Shown here in pieces: positions 16,317 to 24,913 of a stretch of 64,000 bases of DNA. A program made the position numbers and the translations under genes. The stretch's first letter is position 1. Each line of letters opens with the position of its first letter. Source of the DNA: Saccharopolyspora rosea (GTDB taxonomy: Bacteria > Actinomycetota > Actinomycetes > Mycobacteriales > Pseudonocardiaceae); contig NZ_CP102826.1 in assembly GCF_025643595.1 (NCBI RefSeq), forward strand, positions 4,402,001 to 4,466,000, written 5' to 3'. The notes beneath the pieces are model-generated. The model saw only the letters and a program-made list of their open reading frames with translations. It ran no database searches and was not told where the DNA came from.

Positions 16317-18378
16317 TCGGCAGGTCCCGGACCCGGACGCCCGTCGCGTGGTAGGCCGCGTTGGCGATGGCCGCGGCGGTGCCGACGATGCCCAGTTCAC
16401 CGATCCCCTTGCTGCCGAGCGGGTTGACGTACGGGTCGTCCTCCTCGATCCAGTCCGCGTCGAGCCTGCCGACGTCGGCGTTGGAGGCCACGTGGTACTC
16501 GGCCAGGTCGCGGGTGACGACGTGGCCGAACCTGCGGTCGACGACGCTGTGCTCGTGCAGGGCCATCGACAGCCCCATCGTCATCCCGCCGATCAGCTGG
16601 GAACGCCCGGTCTTGGCGTTGATCATCCGGCCGAGGGCGAACAGCCCGAACAGCCGCGGCACCCGGATCTCCCCGGTGTCGGCGTGCACGTGGACCTCGG
16701 CGAACTGCGCGCCGAAGCTGTGCATGGCCAGCCGCCCGGCGTGCGGGTTCTTCGGCAGCCGCCCGGTCACCTCGACGCCCTCCTCGGGCACCGGTTCCCC
16801 GGCGGGCAGCACTTCGCGCAGGCCGCGGGCCGCGTCGACGATCGCCGAGCCCCAGCAGGTGATGCCGGTGGAACCGCCCGCGCCGGAGGCGTAGGGCAGG
16901 TCGGTGTCGCCGATGCTCAGCGAGACGTCGTCCATCGCCACGCCGAGCGCGTCCGCGGCGATCTGGGTGAGCGCGGTCCACGCGCCGGTGCCGATGTCCG
17001 CCGCGCCGATGAGCACCCGGTACCGCCCGTCCGGCCGGGCCTGGATGGTGGCGCGGGAACCGGGCATCGAGAACACCGGGTAGGTCGACGCGGCCACCCC
17101 GGTGCCGACCAGCCAGCGCCCGTCGCGGTTCGAGCGGGGCGCGGGTGCCCGGTCGTACCAGCCGAAGCGCCGCGCGCCTTCGCGCAGGCAGTCGACGAGG
17201 TGGCGGCTGGAGAACGGCCGCCCGGTGGCCGGGTCGGTGTCCGGTTCGTTGCGGGCGCGGAACTCCACCGGGTCCAGACCGCAGGCGATGGCCATCTCGT
17301 CCATCGCCACTTCCAGTCCGAACATGCCCGGGCACTCGCCGGGCGCCCGCATCCACGTCGGCACCGGCACGTCGAGCCGGGCCAGCCGGTGGGTGGTGCG
17401 CCGGTTCGGCGCGGCGTACATGGTGCGGGTGGGCACCGCGGTCTGCTCGGCGAACTCCTTGATCCGCGAGGTCTGCTCCACCACGTCGTGGCTGATCGCG
17501 GTGAGGTGGCCGCGCGAGTCGCAACCGAGTCGGATGTGCTGGATGGTCCCGGTGCGGTAGCCGACGACGTCGAACATCTGCTGGCGGGTCAGCGCGAGCT
17601 TGACCGGGCGCGGGGACACCAGGCGGGCGGCCATCGCGGTGAGCACGACGTGCGCGTGCGGCAGCCCCTTGGACCCGAACCCGCCGCCGACGTGCGGGCA
17701 CACCACGTGGATCCGCTCGGGGTCCATGCCGAACAGCCCGGAGATCGCGTCGCGCACCCAGTGCACGCCCTGCGTGGAGTCGTGCAGGGTGAGTTCGCCG
17801 TTCTCCCAGCGGGCGATGGTGGCGTGCGGTTCCAGCGGGTTGTTGTGCTCCAGCGGCGTGGTGTAGGTGGCGTCGAGCGTCACGGCGGCGCTGGCCAGGG
17901 CGCCGTCCACGTCGCCCTCGGTGGTGTCGGTGGCGAAACCCCCGTTGACCTCGCCGGGGGTGACCAGGTCCGGGCGGGCGGGGTGCAGGTCGACGTCGTG
18001 CGGGTGCTCCTGGTACTCCACCCGGACCAGGCCCGCCGCGCGCCGCGCCGTCTCGGGTTCCTCGGCCACCACCGCGCCGATGAACTGGCCGCGGAAGGCC
18101 ACGTCGGGCGATTGCAGGATGGCCAGTTCGGCGTCGGAGACGTCGGCCAGGCGCAGCGCGTTCTCGTGCGTGAGCACCGCGACCACGCCCTGCTCGCGCA
18201 GCGCCGCGGACGCGTCGAGCGTCGTGACGCGGCCGAGCGCGATCCGCGCCTGCAACGGGAACAGGTACAGCGGCCGTTCGACGGGGTGCTCGTAGGCGTA
18301 CTGGGCGCGGCCGCGGACCTTGTCCGCCCCGTCGATGCGGTCGATCGGCGCGCCGATCAGCGGTGTCGTGACGGTCAT
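16291..18378 (-). CDS. paoC: Aldehyde oxidoreductase, molybdopterin-binding subunit (PaoC-like)
   Basis: 695 residues, xanthine oxidase family large subunit in its short form. Mo-site motifs include VVCPHVGGGFGSKG, MRAPGECPGMFGLEVAMDE, and the C-terminal NPLGSKGIGELGIVG carrying the catalytic Glu. Final product of a three-gene operon (Fe-S, FAD, Mo subunits) with ATGA overlaps at both junctions, the same order as E. coli paoABC. It should oxidise aldehydes with molybdenum cytosine dinucleotide as cofactor (by family). Only a single-domain XdhC-like gene, far away at 61.6 kb, could be a maturation partner. Confidence 0.88.
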   Translation of the reverse strand: MTVTTPLIGAPIDRIDGADKVRGRAQYAYEHPVERPLYLFPLQARIALGRVTTLDASAALREQGVVAVLTHENALRLADVSDAELAILQSPDVAFRGQFIGAVVAEEPETARRAAGLVRVEYQEHPHDVDLHPARPDLVTPGEVNGGFATDTTEGDVDGALASAAVTLDATYTTPLEHNNPLEPHATIARWENGELTLHDSTQGVHWVRDAISGLFGMDPERIHVVCPHVGGGFGSKGLPHAHVVLTAMAARLVSPRPVKLALTRQQMFDVVGYRTGTIQHIRLGCDSRGHLTAISHDVVEQTSRIKEFAEQTAVPTRTMYAAPNRRTTHRLARLDVPVPTWMRAPGECPGMFGLEVAMDEMAIACGLDPVEFRARNEPDTDPATGRPFSSRHLVDCLREGARRFGWYDRAPAPRSNRDGRWLVGTGVAASTYPVFSMPGSRATIQARPDGRYRVLIGAADIGTGAWTALTQIAADALGVAMDDVSLSIGDTDLPYASGAGGSTGITCWGSAIVDAARGLREVLPAGEPVPEEGVEVTGRLPKNPHAGRLAMHSFGAQFAEVHVHADTGEIRVPRLFGLFALGRMINAKTGRSQLIGGMTMGLSMALHEHSVVDRRFGHVVTRDLAEYHVASNADVGRLDADWIEEDDPYVNPLGSKGIGELGIVGTAAAIANAAYHATGVRVRDLPITLDKFLR

Positions 18379-19364
18379 CGCGGCACCCCCGCCAGCTCGG
18401 CGAGCACGGCGACGACCATGTTGCGCACCAGCGGCACCTTGAACTCGTTGCCCGGCAACGGTCTCGCGTCGGCGAGCTCGGCCTCCGCGGCGTCGTGGAA
18501 CACCGCGAGGTCGGCGGCCGCGCCGCGCAGCACCTCCTCGGCCCGCGCGGCCCGCCACGGCTTGTGCGCGACCCCGCCCAGCGCGAGCCGGACGTCGCGC
18601 ACCCGCCCGTCGGCGACGTCGACGGCCGCGGCGACCGATACCAGCGCGAAGGCGTAGGACGCGCGGTCCCGGGCCTTGCGGTAGCGGGAGTTGCGGGCGA
18701 ACTCCAGCGCGGGCAGGTCGACGGCGGTGATCAGTTCGCCGTGTTCGAGCACGGTGTCCCGTTCGGGTTCGTCGCCGGGCAGCCGGTGCAGGTCCACCAG
18801 CGGGATCCGCCGTTCGCCGTGCGGTCCCTTGGTGTGCACGACGGCGTCGAGCGCGGCCATCGCCACGGCCATGTCCGACGGGTGGGTCGCCACGCACGCC
18901 TGCGAGGCGCCGAGGATCGCGTGTTCGCGGTGGAACCCCTCGCGCGCCGGGCAGCCGGTGCCGGGTTCGCGCTTGTTGCAGGGCGTGGTGACGTCCTGGA
19001 AGTACACGCACCGGGTGCGCTGCAACAGGTTCCCGCCGGTGGTGGCGAGGTTGCGCAGCTGTCCGGACGCGCCGGCGAGCACCGCCTGCGACAGCACCGG
19101 GTAGCCGCGCCGGACGAGCGGGTCGGCGGCCAGCGCGCTGTTGGTGACGGCCGCGCCGATGCGCACCCCGCCGTCGGGGAGGGTCTCCACGCGGTCGGAA
19201 GTGAGCTGCCGGACGTCCACCAGCACGTCCGGTGCGCTGACCTCCAGCTTCATCAGGTCCACCAGGTTCGTCCCGCCGGCCAGGAAGGCGCCGTTGGGGG
19301 ACTCGGCCAGGGTGGACACCGCGGCGTCGGCGTCGTCGACGTGCTGGTAGCGGAACGGCCTCAT
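18375..19364 (-). CDS. paoB: Aldehyde oxidoreductase, FAD-binding subunit (PaoB-like)
   Basis: 329 residues. FLAGGTNLVDLMK and ATTGGNLLQRTRC are FAD-binding motifs. The insertion CVYFQDVTTPCNKREPGTGC supplies clustered cysteines as in PaoB/YagS, whose FAD subunit carries an extra [4Fe-4S] cluster not found in most xanthine dehydrogenases. This is the best evidence that the enzyme is PaoABC-like. Start and stop codons overlap both neighbours (ATGA). It passes electrons from the Fe-S clusters to FAD and then to an acceptor. Confidence 0.88.
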   Translation of the reverse strand: MRPFRYQHVDDADAAVSTLAESPNGAFLAGGTNLVDLMKLEVSAPDVLVDVRQLTSDRVETLPDGGVRIGAAVTNSALAADPLVRRGYPVLSQAVLAGASGQLRNLATTGGNLLQRTRCVYFQDVTTPCNKREPGTGCPAREGFHREHAILGASQACVATHPSDMAVAMAALDAVVHTKGPHGERRIPLVDLHRLPGDEPERDTVLEHGELITAVDLPALEFARNSRYRKARDRASYAFALVSVAAAVDVADGRVRDVRLALGGVAHKPWRAARAEEVLRGAAADLAVFHDAAEAELADARPLPGNEFKVPLVRNMVVAVLAELAGVPR

Positions 19365-19855
19365 CGCTGCACGACCTCCGCGATCGCCGGGACGATGTTG
19401 GCGTAAGCGCCGCAGCGGCACAGGTTTCCGCTCATCCGCTCGCGGATCTCCTCGTCCATCCCGCCGCCCTCGTCGGTGGCCGCGCTCGGCCAGCCCTCGC
19501 GCATCTCGTCCAGCGCGCCGACCGCGGAGACGACCTGGCCGGGCGTGCAGTAGCCGCACTGGAACGCGTCGTGCTCGACGAAGGAGCGCTGCACCGGGTG
19601 CGGCTCGCCGTCCTCGACGAGTCCGTCGGCGGTCGTGATCCGCGCCCCGTCGAACGCGACCGCGAGCATCAGGCAGCTGTTCACCCGCCGCCCGTCGGCG
19701 AGCACCGTGCAGGCCCCGCACTGCCCGTGGTCGCAGCCCTTCTTCGGACTGGTGATCCCGAGCCGCTCGCGCAGCGCGTCGAGCACGGTGGTGCGCGTGT
19801 CGACGGTGAGCCGGTGAGCCGTTCCGTCGACGGTGAGCGTGATCTCGGCTTCCAC
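19361..19855 (-). CDS. paoA: Aldehyde oxidoreductase, 2Fe-2S subunit (PaoA-like)
   Basis: 164 residues. N-terminal plant-type ferredoxin domain with KKGCDHGQCGACTVLADG and a fourth Cys at NSCLML; C-terminal helical domain with FQCGYCTPGQ and GNLCRCGAYANIV for the second [2Fe-2S] cluster. No Tat signal is seen at the N-terminus, unlike E. coli PaoA, so a cytoplasmic location is more likely. First gene of the operon; GGAGG precedes the start. Confidence 0.9.
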   Translation of the reverse strand: MEAEITLTVDGTAHRLTVDTRTTVLDALRERLGITSPKKGCDHGQCGACTVLADGRRVNSCLMLAVAFDGARITTADGLVEDGEPHPVQRSFVEHDAFQCGYCTPGQVVSAVGALDEMREGWPSAATDEGGGMDEEIRERMSGNLCRCGAYANIVPAIAEVVQR

Positions 19856-19918
19856 GGTGTCCTCCCTCGCCGGCCCGCACGGTGCTACCGGGCCAGAGTT
19901 ACCCGGCTGCCCGCCGCG

Positions 19919-20302
19919 TCACGCCCCCCGCGCCTCGTTCGCTCCGGGCTCCTCACCGGCGTCGGTGAGTTCCTGCTCGGCGCGCTCGTCGACGGCGTCG
20001 TCGAGTTCGTGCATGCGGGTCTCGGCCAGCGGAGGCGGGATCTCCTCGGGTTCGTCGGGGCGCTCCCCGGCGAGGTACTCGTCGACGCCACCGCCCTCGC
20101 GCTGCTCGCGGGGCGTGGGCCGGTCGGCGGTCACCGGCGACCAGTGCTCCGGTGGTTCCACCCCGCGCTCCAGCGGGTCGGTGCCGAGCTCGTCCTCGTC
20201 GAGGCTCTCCGCTCCCTGCAGGTTCGCCGGGTCCTCCGGGGACTCCGGGTCGGGGCCGACCTCGTCGGCGGAGGGAGTGTTGGCGTCGAACGGATCGGAC
20301 AT
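19919..20302 (-). CDS. DUF5709-like acidic protein
   Basis: 127 residues, rich in Asp, Glu and Pro with no hydrophobic core, so probably largely disordered. The block DPLERGVEPPEHW followed by VDEYLAGERPDEPEE fits DUF5709, a family of small acidic actinobacterial proteins of unknown function. GGAGGAACG precedes the ATG. No operon partner. Confidence 0.7.
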   Translation of the reverse strand: MSDPFDANTPSADEVGPDPESPEDPANLQGAESLDEDELGTDPLERGVEPPEHWSPVTADRPTPREQREGGGVDEYLAGERPDEPEEIPPPLAETRMHELDDAVDERAEQELTDAGEEPGANEARGA

Positions 20303-20712
20303 GCTCGTTCCTCCTTCCGCCCGTCGGCTACCCGCCGCCACGGCGGCTAACCACCACCATGCGGAAAGTGACTACCTGTCCACGGATCCGGTTCCGAGAG
20401 GGTCGCCGGCGAGCCGCGTTCCCTGTCGGGAGGGGGCTTGTCGCAACCTGCACCGCCGCGGGTTGCTCCGACGGTGGCAGCGGTGCGCAGTGCGCCTGCT
20501 TGATGGCCGGAAGCGCGGGGCGGCCGCAACCTCCATCGAGCCCGTGGCGCCTTCGAGGTGGGGACGTTTTCCTCTGTGCAACACCGTCTTGCAGGTGTCT
20601 CGTGAACCCGCGAGACGCGAAGGGCGTTGATGTCCGCGGCAGCCTTCGTTGCTGATGAACTTGCCGTTGCGGCGCATGGATGTTGCCGGCAAGCCGGGTT
20701 CAGGTGAACACC
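20303..20712. other. Intergenic, repeat fragment only
   Basis: About 410 bp without a credible gene. The only feature is a short fragment of the dispersed repeat at 20446-20476. GC content begins to drop here, marking the left edge of the compositionally distinct operon that follows. Confidence 0.5.
20446..20476 (+). repeat. Degenerate internal fragment of the dispersed repeat
   Basis: CGCAACCTGCACCGCCGCGG followed by GTT and CTCCGACG matches the middle module of copies 3 and 12 (AACCTGCACCGCCGCGGGTT, then CTCCGAC). No left or right inverted repeat remains nearby. Confidence 0.6.
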
Positions 20713-20994
20713 ATGAACAGCATATTCGTCCCCTCTCTCGTGCTTTGGGGCCTGATGTGGCTGGCCTTCGGCGCCGCTCTCGGTGTCACGGTCGGCGTGG
20801 CCTGGCGGCTCACGCGACGTCTGGCTGGGCACGCGAAGTCACGTCGGCCGCAGCAGGCTCGGCTGGCCGCTGCGGCGCAGCGCGCCGCACCATTCCCACC
20901 CGGGACGGCGGCTCCGACGGCCAACTGGGAAACATCACCGGCGGAGCCGCGTCGGGTCCGCCGCCACCTGCAGAGCCGAACTCACGGACCGTGA
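20713..20994 (+). CDS. Short single-pass membrane protein (unknown operon, gene 1)
   Basis: 93 residues from ATG 20713 (AGGTGA just upstream; ATG 20680 is also in frame). A hydrophobic segment at residues ~8-30 (LVLWGLMWLAFGAALGVTVG) is followed by an Arg/Lys-rich stretch, so the C-terminus is predicted to be cytoplasmic. The rest is Ala/Arg/Pro-rich. Its stop overlaps the GTG at 20991 and lies 6 nt before the ATG at 21000 of the next gene. I recognise no family. First gene of a three-gene operon. Confidence 0.6.
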   Translation: MNSIFVPSLVLWGLMWLAFGAALGVTVGVAWRLTRRLAGHAKSRRPQQARLAAAAQRAAPFPPGTAAPTANWETSPAEPRRVRRHLQSRTHGP

Positions 20995-20999
20995 ACGGC

Positions 21000-22454
21000 A
21001 TGAACATCCACGTATGGCTGGCCCGCCCCCATCCAGGTCACCAGCGTCCGGAGGAGCCGGTGCACGTGGGTAGCGGAAGGTCCGTTCCCAAGCGGGTGCG
21101 CTGGCTGTGGTTGCGCACGGCCGCGCTTGCGATGTTTTTCGCGGGTATCGCACTGTGCGGCGCACCCTGGGCTTACGCCAGCACTCCGAATCCGAACCCG
21201 CCGAATCCGCCGCCGGCAGGCGGCAGCCAGTCGCCGGGCAACAGCGATTCGTCCGGAAACACTGGTTCCTCCGGCAACAACAATACGCCCAGCAACAATA
21301 CGCCGGGCAATAACAGCACGCCGGGCAACAACAATACGACCAACAACAACGCACCGGGCAGCAACAACACGCCCAACAACAACGTGCCCGGTAACAGCAA
21401 CGGACCCAGCAACAACACGCCCGGCAACAACAACGCACCCGGAAACGTGTCGGGTAATAACAACACACCCGGAAACGTGCCCGGCAATAACAATGCGCCC
21501 AACAATACCCCGGGCAGCAACAACACGTCCGACAACAACAGTACGCCCAACAACAACACGCCGAACAACAGCAATACGCCCAACAACAACACATCACGCA
21601 ACAACGCCCCACCGCCCGGCAACAACACCCCGAACACCCCGCCACCCGGCAATAACACCCCGCCATCCGGCAGCAACCCACAGCCGTCGGGGAATACCGT
21701 TACCGGAGGCATCAGTGACCTGGTGGCCGCGGGCGCAGCGGCCGCAGGAGGCATCGGCGGCTTTGCCGCCACCCGACCTCGCGCGACGGGCAAGGATGAC
21801 GACGACGCCGCCAAGCAAGCGACACCGGGTGGTAATGATCCGGATCGTCCCGACGGCGCGCCGCTCGACCGTCCGTTGATGGATGCCGCTACCGCAAAGC
21901 TGGCAAGGGCTGTCGAAGACTTCAACCAGACGTGTGAGGCATACGGCCAAGCACGTCGGAATGAAACGCTCGCCGAGCGGGCTGTCGCGAACGCGGACGC
22001 CAGGATCGAAGAAATACAGGCACAATGGAAAGCCGCCAACGACAACGTCGCCCAGAATTTCAGAACGAACTACATCAGAGCCCAGCGGGCAGGACCTCTG
22101 AATTCGACGTCGTTGACGATGCTTTGCTCGTACCTGCTCATGATCGCTTCGCCACCCGCCGGGATGGCGGGACAAGTTATCGCAAGGCTGGCGATCTTGG
22201 GACTTGGAGCGACCACCTACACGTCGGCCGCCGACCCGAAGACCTGGAACGAACAGGCGGACAAGCTGATTCAAATCGAGTACAACAAAATCGAGGCCGA
22301 GTATCTTGAAAAGCTGAAAGCCGCGTGGAAAGACGCGGCAGACGCTCGTGCGCAACAAGCGAACGCCGAAAGCTCGGCGGGCGAACTCGGTGTTCAGCTG
22401 GTCAGGATTCGAGCCGCCAACCATCTTGATCTGAAGTGCAGGTATGAATCGTGA
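21000..22454 (+). CDS. Asn/Pro/Thr-repeat exported protein (unknown operon, gene 2)
   Basis: 484 residues. Residues ~36-60 form a positively charged, hydrophobic export signal or anchor (LWLRTAALAMFFAGIALCG, then AYA before STPNP). Residues ~80-230 are low-complexity repeats of NNNTPGNN/NNTPNNNAPG type. A Gly/Ala-rich hydrophobic stretch (LVAAGAAAAGGIGG) at ~241-254 could be a second membrane segment. Residues ~290-350 and ~415-465 are predicted helical or coiled-coil around a hydrophobic part at ~371-405. GC content is clearly lower than the neighbours. The layout suggests a wall-spanning stalk joining two structured ends, but no family is recognised. Start could also be GTG 20991. Confidence 0.65.
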   Translation: MNIHVWLARPHPGHQRPEEPVHVGSGRSVPKRVRWLWLRTAALAMFFAGIALCGAPWAYASTPNPNPPNPPPAGGSQSPGNSDSSGNTGSSGNNNTPSNNTPGNNSTPGNNNTTNNNAPGSNNTPNNNVPGNSNGPSNNTPGNNNAPGNVSGNNNTPGNVPGNNNAPNNTPGSNNTSDNNSTPNNNTPNNSNTPNNNTSRNNAPPPGNNTPNTPPPGNNTPPSGSNPQPSGNTVTGGISDLVAAGAAAAGGIGGFAATRPRATGKDDDDAAKQATPGGNDPDRPDGAPLDRPLMDAATAKLARAVEDFNQTCEAYGQARRNETLAERAVANADARIEEIQAQWKAANDNVAQNFRTNYIRAQRAGPLNSTSLTMLCSYLLMIASPPAGMAGQVIARLAILGLGATTYTSAADPKTWNEQADKLIQIEYNKIEAEYLEKLKAAWKDAADARAQQANAESSAGELGVQLVRIRAANHLDLKCRYES

Positions 22455-23368
22455 TGGATACGACAGCGTTCGAGCGGTGGCTGTCATGTCTCGATGTCAG
22501 CGTTGAGCGACGCCGCCATGGCGAGACCGAAGAGCTGCATATCGGAAAACCCGGCGGGACGCATCCCCTCGTCGTGCTCAAGACCGAGGATGGTCGAGAG
22601 TCCGGCGAACGCGGCAACACATGGTGGGCGATTCACGAACGAGTGATTCCGCGATCGGCCGTCGAGGAAAACTGGCGCATAGTCGGCGAACCTCGGTCTT
22701 CCGTTGGAAATCTCTCCCGAATCGTCACCGAATTCGCGACAGGATTTCCCTTGGTCGATTGCGAAGTCCGTCCCAGCGCGAATGGTGACGTGGTGGTCGT
22801 CATCCGTGCTCCGTTGTTCCTGGAGGACCTGGCCGCTCAAGCGTTCTTGCTCACGGTGTCCGCCGTGTTGAAGGCAGCCGAGGCGCTTGACGTGCTTGAA
22901 GCGCGGAAGGCGGAGGAAGTCCGAGTGTGGGCTGATCTCCAGTCATTGTCCGAGAAGAGAGCCGCGGAACAGCGCGATCGGATCAGGCAGGTGATGGCGG
23001 CGTCAACGCAAGCGCCGTTCGATGCGCCCGGCGCCGACAGCGCGATTTCCACGCACAGCGACTGGCCGGAACCGCCCGGGATTCCCGGCCAGCAGGCAAC
23101 GCGGGCTCGTCCGGACGCGACGTCTCAGGGCCCGGATGTGGATACCGAGACTCCCGTTTTCGCCGTTCCCCCCGGCGGGATGCATGCCTGGGCGATGCCC
23201 GACCGGAGCCAGGAGTGCAGCGCCACCTTGCCCGGAGGCGTGCAGCTGCGGGTCCTTGAACGTCGGGGAAGGTGGGCCCACGTGCGGTCCGGAAAGTGGT
23301 CGGGATGGGTTGAGGGCCGTCAGCTGGAAAGGGTCAGCGCGGATGAGACCGACCGTTGGGGCGAGTAG
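22454..23368 (+). CDS. YbjN-like/SH3-like protein (unknown operon, gene 3)
   Basis: 304 residues, ATG overlapping the previous stop (TGATG). The N-terminal ~150 residues resemble the YbjN/type III chaperone-like fold: an alpha/beta domain ending in a long amphipathic helix (FLEDLAAQAFLLTVSAVLKA). A charged coiled stretch and Pro-rich linker follow. The last ~55 residues (SATLPGGVQLRVLERRGRWA, then WSGWVEGRQLERV) look like a bacterial SH3 domain of the kind that binds peptidoglycan or peptides. There is no signal peptide. Both domain calls are pattern-based. Confidence 0.6.
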   Translation: MDTTAFERWLSCLDVSVERRRHGETEELHIGKPGGTHPLVVLKTEDGRESGERGNTWWAIHERVIPRSAVEENWRIVGEPRSSVGNLSRIVTEFATGFPLVDCEVRPSANGDVVVVIRAPLFLEDLAAQAFLLTVSAVLKAAEALDVLEARKAEEVRVWADLQSLSEKRAAEQRDRIRQVMAASTQAPFDAPGADSAISTHSDWPEPPGIPGQQATRARPDATSQGPDVDTETPVFAVPPGGMHAWAMPDRSQECSATLPGGVQLRVLERRGRWAHVRSGKWSGWVEGRQLERVSADETDRWGE

Positions 23369-23420
23369 GTAGCTCCCGGCCACTCCCGCCACGCGGCTGT
23401 TTCCACGAGTGCGGGCAGTA

Positions 23421-24290
23421 TCAGGTGCCGGATCGTGCGAGGCCGGCCCACGGGTCGGGTTTCTGCGCCAGCCTGCGGGCCATGTTCGCCAGGCCGTAGG
23501 TCCCCGGCTCGACGCGGCCGAGTTCGGCCGGGTCGATCGGCGTGGCGGCCGGCGCGCCGGGGCGGGCGCGCAGCGAGTAGGGCGCGATCATCGTCTGCCC
23601 GTAGGCGTTGCGGTTGGTGTCCAGGAAGATCCGGTCGCCGCGCTTGTCCTTGCGCTGTTCGGTGGTGAACCGCTCGGGTTCGTCGTGCACGGCGTGGTCG
23701 GCCAGTTCCCGCACCGCGGCGCGCACGTCGTCGAAGCCCCGCCTGCCCGCCAGCGGCGCGACGACGTGGAAGCCCTTGCTCCCGGTGGTCTGCACGTGCG
23801 GGGTGAGCCCGGCGTCGCGGAAGCGCGCGCAGACCGACCGCACGGCCGCGCGCAGTTCGGCGATCCGCTCCCCCGCCGGCGGGTCGAGGTCCACGACCGC
23901 CACCACCGGCCTGTCCAGATCGTCCACCAGGGACAGTCCGATGTGGAATTCCAGGCAGCCCAGGTTGGCCAGGTAGAGCAGCGTCGCGGCGTCGTCGACG
24001 ACGGCGTGGTGCACCGCGCCCGACGCGCCGCGTTGCGGCACCGACACCACGCGCAGCCAGTCCGGGAAGTAGTCCGCCGCCTCCTTCTGGAAGAACCCGT
24101 CGGCTTCCACGCCGTCCGGGAAGCGGCGCATCGTCAGCGGCCTGCCACGGGTGTGCGGCACCATCGCGTCGGCGACCGACCGGAAGTACTCCACCACGTC
24201 CCGCTTGGTGTACCCCTCGCCCGGGTACAGCACCTTGTCGCCGTGCGAGATCTCGATGGTCCGGCCCGCGACGTCCACCGTCGTGGTCAT
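23421..24290 (-). CDS. ligD: LigD-type primase-polymerase (PolDom), stand-alone
   Basis: 289 residues matching the polymerase domain of bacterial NHEJ ligase LigD: KVLYPGEGYTKRDVVEYF at the N-terminus, VVDLDPP with the metal-binding Asp pair, and TTGSKGFHVVAPL for nucleotide binding. It fills in or adds (ribo)nucleotides at double-strand-break ends. It is a separate gene here, with its ATG overlapping the stop of the phosphoesterase gene (TGATG), instead of fused to a ligase. No ligase or Ku gene is in the window. Confidence 0.9.
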   Translation of the reverse strand: MTTTVDVAGRTIEISHGDKVLYPGEGYTKRDVVEYFRSVADAMVPHTRGRPLTMRRFPDGVEADGFFQKEAADYFPDWLRVVSVPQRGASGAVHHAVVDDAATLLYLANLGCLEFHIGLSLVDDLDRPVVAVVDLDPPAGERIAELRAAVRSVCARFRDAGLTPHVQTTGSKGFHVVAPLAGRRGFDDVRAAVRELADHAVHDEPERFTTEQRKDKRGDRIFLDTNRNAYGQTMIAPYSLRARPGAPAATPIDPAELGRVEPGTYGLANMARRLAQKPDPWAGLARSGT

Positions 24291-24874
24291 CAGCGGCCTC
24301 CACCGGATTCCAGGTCGGCGTTGGTCCGGCCGGTCAGCACCGACTCGGGCTGGGTGCTGACCGGGTTGCGCCGCCGGTCGGCGCCCTCGTCGTCGACCTT
24401 GACCAGCAGCCACTGCTCCTGCCCGCGGAACCGGGTGCGGGTCAGCGCGAACGCGCCGCGCAGCTTGCTGCCCTCCAGCCAGAACTTGACGTGCCCGGCG
24501 TCGAGCCCGTCGGCCATGTCCACCGGCTCGCCCTTGCGCTCGGTGAGGTTGCGGTAGTCGCCGCTGTCCCACACCACGACCGTGCCCGCGCCGTAGCCTT
24601 CCGGGATCTCGCCCTCGAAGTCGGCGTAGTCCAGCGGGTGGTCCTCGGTGGGTGTGGCCAGCCGCTTCTGCCGGGGGTCCAGCGACGGCCCCTTGGGCAC
24701 CGCCCACGACTTGAGCACGTCCCCGACCTCCAGCCGGAAGTCGTAGTGCAGGCTGGACGCGTCGTGCTTCTGCACGACGAACCGCGGCTGCTCCCCGGGC
24801 TCGCCGCCGGCCGGTTCGCCGGACCGATCCAGATCCCGCTTGCGCCGGTAGTCGGCCAATTCGTCCTTCGCCAT
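24290..24874 (-). CDS. LigD-type 3'-phosphoesterase, stand-alone
   Basis: 194 residues. FVVQKHDASSLHYDFRLEV with WAVPKGPSLDP is the diagnostic core of the LigD 3'-phosphoesterase domain; His and Asp of the first motif bind the catalytic Mn. It trims 3'-phosphate or 3'-ribonucleotide ends during break repair. It is coupled to the polymerase gene by a 1-nt overlap. The N-terminal 30 residues are charged and probably disordered. Confidence 0.9.
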   Translation of the reverse strand: MAKDELADYRRKRDLDRSGEPAGGEPGEQPRFVVQKHDASSLHYDFRLEVGDVLKSWAVPKGPSLDPRQKRLATPTEDHPLDYADFEGEIPEGYGAGTVVVWDSGDYRNLTERKGEPVDMADGLDAGHVKFWLEGSKLRGAFALTRTRFRGQEQWLLVKVDDEGADRRRNPVSTQPESVLTGRTNADLESGGGR

Positions 24875-24913
24875 GCCCGTCGCGTACCCGCCACCGCGCC
24901 CGGCGCAACACGC

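Noticed and set aside
16075-18657. 860-codon plus-strand open frame opposite the molybdenum subunit gene
   Set aside because: Antisense to a well-supported gene, His/Arg/Val-rich, no domain; a composition artefact.
20935-21681. Cysteine-rich minus-strand frame
   Set aside because: It is the reverse reading of the Asn/Thr/Pro repeat codons, not a metallothionein-like gene.
21230-21690. Direct repeats that might be read as a CRISPR or VNTR array
   Set aside because: Irregular NNNTP codon repeats within one open frame; no constant repeat length and no spacers.
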